Source of the DNA: Bacteroidia bacterium
GTDB taxonomy: Bacteria > Bacteroidota > Bacteroidia > NS11-12g > UBA9320
Assembly (NCBI GenBank): GCA_013042025.1
Contig: JABDQY010000012.1
Span: 1 to 11,260 of the forward strand
DNA: 11,260 bases
Direction of reading: 5' to 3'
A program made the translations under genes and the position numbers. The notes under the pieces were generated by a model. The model saw nothing but the letters and a program-made list of their open reading frames with translations, did no database searches and had not been told where the DNA came from. This document shows, in pieces, positions 5,808 through 11,260 of the stretch. Each line of letters opens with the position of its first letter. Positions within the stretch are counted from its first letter, which is position 1.

Positions 5808-5830
5808 TTGAAGACATTTGCACTCTTCAA
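5808..5830 (+). repeat. Inverted repeat directly before the acyl-CoA reductase start
   Basis: TTGAAGA (5808-5814) pairs exactly with TCTTCAA (5824-5830) across a 9-nt loop, ending one base before the ATG at 5832. If it is in the mRNA leader, the 7-bp hairpin would sit over the ribosome entry zone. The loop contains CATTTG, part of a 7-of-8 match to the -7 motif (GACATTTG, 5813-5820) that has no good -33 partner. Confidence 0.35.
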
Positions 5831-5831
5831 A

Positions 5832-6848
5832 ATGGTAGAACAGAAAAAAATCATTGAATCGCTAATTCAATTGGCAGATACTTTTTCACGAGATAACGAA
5901 AAACTGCAAGCAGCCATTACCCGTACCTATGAAGAAAACAATTGGTTAACTCAAGACAATTATAATTTGGCTTTGAATAATTGGAAAGAGCAGCTTACCA
6001 CTCAGAATCTTACTAATTTTTGCTCTTCATATAGTTACGATGCTAATCCAAAGAATGTTGGTATTATTATGGCTGGAAACATTCCTATGGTTGGGTTTCA
6101 CGACGTACTTTGTGTTTTACTTTCAGGAAATAATGCGGTTATAAAAACATCCTCAGATGATAAATATGTAATTCCCTATCTCCTTGAAGAACTCATACAA
6201 ATTGCTCCTAACCTAAAATCACGTATCACTTTCGTTGATCGAATTCAAGAAATTGATGCAGTAATTGCAACTGGAAGCAACAACACTTTTAGGTACTTTC
6301 AACACTACTTTAAAGACATTCCACATCTCCTTCGTAAAAACAGAAAGTCGATGGCCATTCTGTCTGGAACAGAAACAGACAAAGAACTAGACCTTTTGGG
6401 AGACGATGTGTTTCAATACTTTGGCTTAGGGTGCAGAAATGTTAGCCTGTTGGCCTTACCGGATTCACTTGACATTACTCGTGTTTTAGATCATTTCATG
6501 CAGTATACCCATTTGGAGAATCACAACAAATTTGCCAACAATTACACCTATCACAGAGCTATCTTGTTAATGAACAATGAACAACACCTAGATACAGGCT
6601 TTGTTCTAGCTAAAGAAAGGAAAGAACTAAATGCACCATTGTCTTGCTTTAATTACTTCACCTATGCAAACCAGGAGGAATTAGACATCTTTATAAAAAA
6701 TAATCAAGAAAATATTCAATGTATTGTGGGTAAATATTCTAATGTAGACACTGTAGACTACGGCCAGTCTCAAAAACCTAATATTCAAGACTTTGCTGAC
6801 AATGTCGATTCAATGAAGTTTCTAAACTCGCTCCACAAAACAAGTTAA
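5832..6848 (+). CDS. LuxC-family acyl-CoA reductase
   Basis: A 338-residue protein of the LuxC family, aldehyde-dehydrogenase-fold enzymes that reduce acyl-CoA (or acyl-enzyme) to aldehyde with NADPH. Features are IIMAGNIPMVGFHD (78-91), a cofactor-site segment AVIKTSSDDKY (102-112), VIATGSNNTFRYF (144-156), and FGLGCRNVS (197-205) with Cys201 placed as the catalytic nucleophile. The length is shorter than the luminous-bacteria LuxC (about 480) but typical of Bacteroidota members. I start at ATG 5832 (MVEQKKIIES); the frame also allows TTG at 5808, which is unlikely. No luciferase or LuxD/LuxE gene is near, so luminescence is not implied; the physiological acyl substrate is unknown. purC follows after 44 nt. 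Confidence 0.88.
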   Translation: MVEQKKIIESLIQLADTFSRDNEKLQAAITRTYEENNWLTQDNYNLALNNWKEQLTTQNLTNFCSSYSYDANPKNVGIIMAGNIPMVGFHDVLCVLLSGNNAVIKTSSDDKYVIPYLLEELIQIAPNLKSRITFVDRIQEIDAVIATGSNNTFRYFQHYFKDIPHLLRKNRKSMAILSGTETDKELDLLGDDVFQYFGLGCRNVSLLALPDSLDITRVLDHFMQYTHLENHNKFANNYTYHRAILLMNNEQHLDTGFVLAKERKELNAPLSCFNYFTYANQEELDIFIKNNQENIQCIVGKYSNVDTVDYGQSQKPNIQDFADNVDSMKFLNSLHKTS

Positions 6849-6873
6849 ACCACTAGCAGAAGCTAAAAAAAAT

Positions 6874-6881
6874 TATTTTTG
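6874..6881 (+). promoter_or_regulatory. Possible -7 element for purC
   Basis: TATTTTTG fully matches TAnnTTTG and lies 11 nt before the purC ATG at 6893. No TTTG is present at the expected -33 position (about 6851), so this may be a weak or activator-dependent promoter, or a chance match within the 44-nt A/T-rich gap. Confidence 0.35.
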
Positions 6882-6892
6882 ATAATCAAATT

Positions 6893-7852
6893 ATGAGTTC
6901 TATTGAACAAGAAACATTAATTTCTACCAACTTTTTCTTTAAAGACCAGGTGGATTTTATGAGAGGAAAAGTACGCGATGTATACTCTATTGGAGACAAT
7001 TACATAGTGCTTGTAGCGAGTGACCGTATTTCTGCATTTGATCACGTATTGCCTTCACCAATACCGTTTAAAGGTCAAGTTTTAAATCAAATTGCTTCTA
7101 AGTTTTTGGACGACACGAAGCATATCGTTAGAAATTGGAAAATTGGAGAACCTGACCCACATGTTACTGTAGGTTTAAAGTGCAAACCATACCCAGTAGA
7201 ATTTGTTGTCAGAGGCTATCTTGCTGGTCATGCATGGAGAGAATACGAATCAGGAAAAAGAACCATTTGTGGTGAAGAATTACCTGATGGTTTAAAAGAA
7301 AACGATAAACTTCCAACTCCAATTCTTACTCCAACCACTAAAGCGGAAACTGGTCATGATTTAGACATTTCAAAGGAAGAAATTGTTGCTCAACGTCTTA
7401 TAAAGAAAAAAGAGTTAGTAAGTCTTGAGAAAAATGCTCTTGCACTTTTTGAGCATGGTTCTAAACACGCTGAAAGTCAGAATCTTATCTTAGTTGATAC
7501 CAAATACGAATTTGGCAAACACAACGATGAAATTGTATTAATCGATGAGATTCACACTCCTGATTCCTCACGCTATTTTTATGCAGACAGTTATGAAGAA
7601 ATTCAAGCTAAGGGTGAAAAACAACGCCAGCTTTCAAAGGAGTTTGTTAGACAGTGGTTAATTGAAAATAATTTCCAAGGACTAGAAGGACAACAGATAC
7701 CCATTATGTCAGATGATTTTGTTAAAAGTGTATCCGATAGATACATCGAATTATTTGAACACATTACTGGAGATAAATTTGTGAAAAGAGATTATGGAAA
7801 TATCTCTAATGACATTGAAACTTCCGTTAATCAGTTTATATCAAGCATCTAA
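6893..7852 (+). CDS. purC: Phosphoribosylaminoimidazole-succinocarboxamide (SAICAR) synthase
   Basis: A 319-residue enzyme of de novo purine synthesis: CAIR + aspartate + ATP gives SAICAR + ADP + phosphate. Landmarks in order are the ATP-site GKVRDVY (25-31), SDRISAFDHVLP (43-54), VRGYLAGHAW (106-115), the PTTKAETGHD region (147-156), LVDTKYEFG (200-208) and DEIHTPDSSRYF (218-229). The length is that of the longer PurC form (about 300 residues), as opposed to the short form of about 240. ATG at 6893 is the first in-frame start after a gap containing a -7-like element. No other purine genes and no purine riboswitch-like leader are visible here. It may share transcripts with the reductase upstream and the NHL gene 28 nt downstream. 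Confidence 0.97.
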   Translation: MSSIEQETLISTNFFFKDQVDFMRGKVRDVYSIGDNYIVLVASDRISAFDHVLPSPIPFKGQVLNQIASKFLDDTKHIVRNWKIGEPDPHVTVGLKCKPYPVEFVVRGYLAGHAWREYESGKRTICGEELPDGLKENDKLPTPILTPTTKAETGHDLDISKEEIVAQRLIKKKELVSLEKNALALFEHGSKHAESQNLILVDTKYEFGKHNDEIVLIDEIHTPDSSRYFYADSYEEIQAKGEKQRQLSKEFVRQWLIENNFQGLEGQQIPIMSDDFVKSVSDRYIELFEHITGDKFVKRDYGNISNDIETSVNQFISSI

Positions 7853-7853
7853 C

Positions 7854-7873
7854 CATTACTATACATTACTATA
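7854..7873. repeat. Tandem 10-bp direct repeat before the NHL-repeat gene
   Basis: CATTACTATA occurs twice back to back and exactly in the 28-nt gap between the purC stop and the ATG at 7881. It could be a slip-prone short tandem repeat, a double binding site, or a chance duplication. Copy-number change would alter spacing upstream of the start. Confidence 0.55.
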
Positions 7874-7880
7874 ATATATT

Positions 7881-9539
7881 ATGAAAAAAACACTACTATT
7901 ATTATCCATTATTTATGGAATGACTGCTTATGCCCAGACGGTTACAACGTATGCGGGTATAGCAAACAACGATGCATTTAACAACTACGAATCAAGTTCA
8001 GGTGTTGCATTAGACAATACATACTTTAGTCTTCCAGAAGGTATTTGCTTTGATCCGAATGGTAAAATGTACATTTCGGAAAGGAATAAAGTTCGTACAG
8101 TTCACAACAACTTATTATACATAAGAGCCGGTAGCCCCTTAAGTCCAACTTCATCTGAAGGTTACAAGAACGCTTTAGGTACTTCATCTACGTTTAGGAA
8201 TCCAAGTGGTATGGCCTCAGATGCAAATGGTAACATTTACGTTGCAGACAGAGCAAACCATTGTATACGAAAAATTGATAAGTTTAATAATCTAGGAAAC
8301 GGTCAGAATGTAACAACTTTTGCTGGGACCGCACCAACTCCTGGACTACCAGGCAATGGTACACCTGGAAGTGCAAATGGCACTGGGACCTCAGCAAGTT
8401 TTAATAGTCCGACAGGTGTTGCAATTGATAGCGATGGTTATTTATATGTAACGGATTATAACAACTACACAGTTCGAAAAATATCACCTAGTGGCGTAGT
8501 TACCACTCTAGCTGGTTCTCCAGGTGTTGAAGGAACAACTGATGGAACTGGTTCTGCCGCTCGATTTGGAGGTCCTTGGGGTGTTGCGATTTATGATGCT
8601 AATCACATTGTTGTAACAGATCAATGGAATTGTAATGTGCGTAAAATAAACAAAATATCGGGAGCAACAACAACATTGGCTGGTCCAACCTCAGGTCCTA
8701 ACTCTCAACATGCAGACGGAACATTAACCACTGCTCGTTTTAAGGTACCTAAAGGAATCGCAGTAGTAAATGGGGTTGTTTATGTTGGTGATCAAAATAC
8801 AATTCGAGCAATAAACGAATCAAGTAATACGGTTACAACATTTGCAGGAGACAAAAGTTCTTTTGCTCTAACAGATGGAAATGGATCAAATGCTGCATTT
8901 ACTGAAATCAGTGATGTTACGACAGATGGAAATGGAAATCTATTTGTAAGTGAAAACAGTGGTGCCATTGCAAGTAGTGTAATTCGAAAAATAACCATTA
9001 ACGACCTTGCTCCTACAGCTAACTTCATTGCTCCTGAACGAGATTTAGTTATCGACGAAAAAATTGTTTTAAGCGATATTTCTACGGGTCAAGCTGCAAC
9101 TTCACGTCTTTGGACAATTACTCCAACCACATATGATATTCACACAGGTGATTTAACAACCGAAACGGTAGAAATTAGCTTTAAAGTAGTTGGATTCTTT
9201 GAAGTTTCATTGGAAATTACAAACGATTATGGAACTGACTCTAAAACTGTTGATGCATACTTTAGTGTCTCTTCTGTAGGCAGTGTAGAAAGGTATAATG
9301 CAAGTAATCTAATTTCAGTTTACCCAAATCCTTCAAACGACATTGTTAATCTAAAATTAGATCCAAGTTTAAACACTCCGCACACAAAAGTTAGCTTATA
9401 TAATATGCAAGGAAGTTTGATACGTGATTTAAGCGGATTACAACAAATTAGCACTAAAGATATGCCGAATGGTTCTTATTACATAACAGTTGTAGGAGAT
9501 GATTTGAACATAGCGACTAAGCTAATTGTGACTCATTGA
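7881..9539 (+). CDS. Secreted NHL-repeat protein with PKD-like and T9SS sorting domains
   Basis: A 552-residue exported protein. A signal peptide (MKKTLLLL to about AYAQ, residue 19) is followed by about six NHL-type units over roughly residues 30-373, each with a core like P-GVAIDSDG-LYVTD and a closing RKI, often followed by TTLAG; six units fit a closed beta-propeller. A PKD-like domain follows at about 376-464 (APTANFIAPE to VSLEITNDYG), then a type A T9SS C-terminal sorting domain at about 478-552 (SVYPNPSNDIVNLKL, YNMQGSLI, MPNGSYYITV, end KLIVTH). The T9SS domain implies export across the outer membrane by the gliding-type secretion machinery, with cleavage and surface attachment or release. 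Ligand unknown; an adhesion or binding scaffold is likelier than an enzyme. A terminator follows at 9567-9595. Confidence 0.9.
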   Translation: MKKTLLLLSIIYGMTAYAQTVTTYAGIANNDAFNNYESSSGVALDNTYFSLPEGICFDPNGKMYISERNKVRTVHNNLLYIRAGSPLSPTSSEGYKNALGTSSTFRNPSGMASDANGNIYVADRANHCIRKIDKFNNLGNGQNVTTFAGTAPTPGLPGNGTPGSANGTGTSASFNSPTGVAIDSDGYLYVTDYNNYTVRKISPSGVVTTLAGSPGVEGTTDGTGSAARFGGPWGVAIYDANHIVVTDQWNCNVRKINKISGATTTLAGPTSGPNSQHADGTLTTARFKVPKGIAVVNGVVYVGDQNTIRAINESSNTVTTFAGDKSSFALTDGNGSNAAFTEISDVTTDGNGNLFVSENSGAIASSVIRKITINDLAPTANFIAPERDLVIDEKIVLSDISTGQAATSRLWTITPTTYDIHTGDLTTETVEISFKVVGFFEVSLEITNDYGTDSKTVDAYFSVSSVGSVERYNASNLISVYPNPSNDIVNLKLDPSLNTPHTKVSLYNMQGSLIRDLSGLQQISTKDMPNGSYYITVVGDDLNIATKLIVTH

Positions 9540-10408
9540 TATTTAGAAAATATTTTTTCAGCATTCAAAAAGGCTTCTTCAAAAGGAGCCTTTTTTAGTT
9601 GTAGTTCTTCAAAGCCAAAATATTCAATTAACCTTTCTGTAGGCATATTACCTACTAACTCATCTTTGGCCATCGGACAACCTCCATACCCTTTAATTGC
9701 ACCATCAAAAGTGGAACATCCATTGGCATAAGCAGCTTCTACTTTTTCCTTCCACGCGAATGGTGTTGTATGAAAATGTGCTCCAAACTCAACATCGTCA
9801 TATGCCTTAATCAATCCAGAAAAGACTTTAGCTATATTATCAGGTATAGAAACACCAACAGTATCGGATATTGAAAAATGTTTAATGCCCAAATTTCGCA
9901 ACTTACCAACCCAATCAACTACAATCCCGGTATTCCAATCTTCACCATAAGGATTTCCGAAACCCATGGAGATATAAACAACCATTTCTTTATCCTTAGA
10001 AACGGTTAATTCATTAATTCGTTCCACAAGCTCCAAAGATTCTTTAATGGACTTATTTGTATTGCGTTGTTGAAACTTTTCGGAAATAGAAAAAGGATAG
10101 CCCAGATAATCCACTTGTGGATGCAAAACCGCATCGTTGGCTCCTCGTTCATTTACTACAATAACAGACAGTTTACTATCAGAGGATTCTAAGTCTAAAT
10201 TCTCCATAACCTCTTGGGTATCTTGCATCTGAGGTATTGCTTTGGGTGAAACAAAGCTGCCACAATCAATTGTGTCAAAACCAACTTTTAGGAGTTTGTT
10301 TAGGTACTCAATTTTAACCTGTGTAGGTATAAAATCTAGTATCCCTTGCATTGCATCTCGGGGGCACTCAATTATCTTTACATTACCTTGTTTGAGAATT
10401 GTTGGCAT
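9533..10408 (-). CDS. Hydroxymethylglutaryl-CoA lyase
   Basis: A 291-residue TIM-barrel enzyme that splits HMG-CoA into acetoacetate and acetyl-CoA, the last step of leucine degradation. Active-site features seen are ECPRDAMQ (14-21) with Arg17 and metal-ligand Asp18; GSFVSPKAIPQM (50-61); the metal-binding pair His211 and His213 in AHFHTT; and the family signature GYGGCPMAKDE (240-250) with catalytic Cys244. The length is normal. ATG at 10408 lies 7 nt after a full -7 motif. The 3' end overlaps the convergent NHL gene by 7 nt, and residues about 272-280 (KKAPFEEAF) are encoded by the terminator palindrome that serves the opposite strand. No other leucine-degradation gene is in view. Confidence 0.93.
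   Translation of the reverse strand: MPTILKQGNVKIIECPRDAMQGILDFIPTQVKIEYLNKLLKVGFDTIDCGSFVSPKAIPQMQDTQEVMENLDLESSDSKLSVIVVNERGANDAVLHPQVDYLGYPFSISEKFQQRNTNKSIKESLELVERINELTVSKDKEMVVYISMGFGNPYGEDWNTGIVVDWVGKLRNLGIKHFSISDTVGVSIPDNIAKVFSGLIKAYDDVEFGAHFHTTPFAWKEKVEAAYANGCSTFDGAIKGYGGCPMAKDELVGNMPTERLIEYFGFEELQLKKAPFEEAFLNAEKIFSKYQ
9567..9595 (+). terminator. Intrinsic terminator of the NHL gene, inside the HMG-CoA lyase ORF
   Basis: AAAAAGGCTTCTT (9567-9579) pairs with AAGGAGCCTTTTT (9583-9595): 13 bp with one G-T wobble and a 3-nt loop, followed by a six-T run (9591-9596). It starts 28 nt after the NHL stop codon. The minus-strand copy also ends in five T, so it could work in both directions, but there it is translated as lyase sequence, and ribosomes would be expected to prevent the hairpin forming. 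Confidence 0.82.
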
Positions 10409-10432
10409 TTCGGTTCAAAAATACGATTTTTG
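10401..10432 (+). promoter_or_regulatory. Weak candidate promoter for the DUF349 gene
   Basis: GTTG (10401-10404), 20 nt, then GATTTTTG (10425-10432) on the plus strand; each element differs from consensus by one base. The -7 element would start transcription within the 20 nt before the ATG at 10453. It overlaps the opposing lyase promoter. Confidence 0.35.
10416..10432. repeat. 17-bp inverted repeat joining two opposing -7 elements
   Basis: CAAAAATACGATTTTTG consists of perfect 7-bp arms around ACG. Each arm supplies most of the -7 motif for one direction (lyase leftward, DUF349 rightward), so polymerases on the two promoters would compete for the same DNA. Confidence 0.5.
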
Positions 10433-10449
10433 CACTCTTTTTTATCAAA
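10416..10449 (-). promoter_or_regulatory. Promoter of the HMG-CoA lyase gene
   Basis: On the minus strand TTTG (10449-10446), 22 nt, TATTTTTG (10423-10416): both elements match the Bacteroidota consensus, with a spacer at the long end of the known 17-23 range. The -7 ends 7 nt before the ATG at 10408, so the leader would be only a few bases. Confidence 0.6.
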
Positions 10450-10452
10450 CGA

Positions 10453-11260
10453 ATGAACGAGGATTTAGACAATACTAAGATCGAAGGCGATAGCCCAATT
10501 CCAGCAGAAAATGCAGTTGAGAAGGCTACTGAAACATCACAAAGTGATGAATTAAACGAGTCGCTACAAAATGAGATTTTAGACGAAGAAGCTGAAGAAG
10601 CCTTTGATAGCAATAAACTTGTTGAATTGCCCACTGAAGAAATCTTGAGTGAAGCCCAAAAAGTATTAGTGCTTACCCCTGCTGCTGCTCAGAAGCGATT
10701 TAATGCAATTAAGCCTATTTTTAACGAGAAGTTTGACCAAGAAAAAGCAGAAGCTCAAAGTGCATTTAATGCTGATAATGAAGACGAAGAAGCCAAGTTT
10801 AGTTTTGTAAAACAAGATTTACAAGCTCAATTTAAACAAATTTCAGAAGAAATTAAGAAGGCTCGAAAGGAAGAAAAAGAGCGAATTGAAAACGAAAAAA
10901 AGAAGAATCTTCAAATCAAAGAAGGTCTTTTGAAGTCTCTTGAAGAGTTAGTACAAAAAGACGAAACTTCAGAGAGTATAAATGAGGTTAAAGAAATTCA
11001 AAAGAAGTGGAAAACAATACGTGTTTTACCTAAAGAAAAAGTCAGTGACTTATGGGACAAGTACAATAGTTTACTTGATCGTTTCTATGATAACCACAGT
11101 ATAAATATCGAGTTAAAAGAACTAGACAGAAGAAAGAACTTAGAAGCTAAAATTGAACTTACCAAAAAAGTAGAAGAAATAAGCAAAGAGTCTTCTCTTA
11201 AACGTAGCTTTATTCTTTTGAATAAATATCATGAAGAATTTAAGCATATAGGCCCTGTAC
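10453..11260 (+). CDS. DUF349 domain protein (5' part, runs off the window)
   Basis: An open frame from ATG 10453 to the window end, at least 269 residues with no stop. The first 65 or so residues are acidic and low in complexity (LDEEAEEAFDS), followed by a charged, probably helical or coiled-coil region at about 90-155 (EEIKKARKEEKERIENEKK). A DUF349 repeat spans about 157-222, recognised by EIQKKWKTIRVLPKEK and LWDKYNSLLDRFYDN. A second begins near 229 and is cut at EEFKHIGPV, the equivalent of its W-x-I-GPVP position. Bacteroidota members typically carry several such repeats and exceed 600 residues. The function is not established; there is no signal peptide, so it is cytoplasmic. Divergent from the HMG-CoA lyase with a 44-nt shared promoter region. 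Confidence 0.85.
   Translation, partial: MNEDLDNTKIEGDSPIPAENAVEKATETSQSDELNESLQNEILDEEAEEAFDSNKLVELPTEEILSEAQKVLVLTPAAAQKRFNAIKPIFNEKFDQEKAEAQSAFNADNEDEEAKFSFVKQDLQAQFKQISEEIKKARKEEKERIENEKKKNLQIKEGLLKSLEELVQKDETSESINEVKEIQKKWKTIRVLPKEKVSDLWDKYNSLLDRFYDNHSINIELKELDRRKNLEAKIELTKKVEEISKESSLKRSFILLNKYHEEFKHIGPV

Noticed and set aside
5591..5857. Plus-strand open frame of 88 codons across the YkuK gene start
   Set aside because: It is mostly antisense to YkuK and overlaps the reductase start; no family resemblance.
7990..9000. Possible DNA-level repeats in the NHL gene
   Set aside because: The similarity is at protein level (blade units); the nucleotide copies are diverged and not a recent tandem duplication.
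8792..9028. Minus-strand open frame inside the NHL gene
   Set aside because: It is the complement of NHL repeat codons with no promoter or ribosome signal.
10242..10478. Plus-strand open frame across the HMG-CoA lyase start
   Set aside because: It is antisense to conserved lyase residues and collides with the DUF349 start in another frame.
10383..10634. Minus-strand open frame opposite the DUF349 gene
   Set aside because: Its Ser-rich product is the complement of an acidic Glu/Asp-rich stretch; the plus-strand frame continues open with recognisable DUF349 motifs.

Overview
The window looks like a stretch of ordinary core chromosome from a low-GC member of the Bacteroidota, most likely the Flavobacteriales. 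The evidence is a secreted protein with a C-terminal type IX secretion (T9SS) sorting domain, several matches to the Bacteroidota promoter (TTTG, about 19 nt, TAnnTTTG), the absence of Shine-Dalgarno sequences before most starts, and the family types present. I see no tRNA, rRNA, insertion sequence, prophage, CRISPR array or plasmid gene, and every gene appears intact except the last, which runs off the right edge.

Layout. (1) At 98-628 (+) lies an ECF sigma factor behind a near-consensus promoter covered by a perfect palindrome. (2) From 5745 down to 625 everything is on the minus strand. A YkuK-type RNase H-fold gene comes first. After a 59-nt gap holding a promoter, eight tightly packed genes follow: two tandem TonB C-terminal-domain paralogs, ruvX, def, a UbiA-family prenyltransferase, maf, a small beta-barrel-like protein and a glycerophosphodiesterase-like lipoprotein. 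Their junctions are abutting, 4 nt apart or overlapping (TAATG, TGATG), which implies one translationally coupled operon. (3) From 5832 to 9539 on the plus strand come a LuxC-family acyl-CoA reductase, purC, and a secreted six-unit NHL-repeat protein with a PKD-like and a T9SS sorting domain. (4) A minus-strand HMG-CoA lyase (9533-10408) converges on the NHL gene with a 7-nt overlap. (5) A DUF349 protein begins at 10453 (+), divergent from the lyase, and is cut by the window end.

Functionally this is housekeeping: purine synthesis (purC), N-terminal methionine processing (def), Holliday junction or rRNA-type nuclease function (ruvX), nucleotide-pool or division control (maf), leucine or ketone-body catabolism (HMG-CoA lyase), plus envelope proteins. 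The more interesting signals are in the compact regulation. A strong intrinsic terminator for the NHL gene is written inside the antisense coding sequence of the lyase. Promoter -7 elements lie only 4-7 nt upstream of start codons (near-leaderless mRNAs). A symmetrical, overlapping promoter pair sits between the lyase and DUF349 genes. Two TonB-type domains occur without a membrane anchor and carry opposite charges. I found no convincing new multi-gene defence or biosynthetic system.
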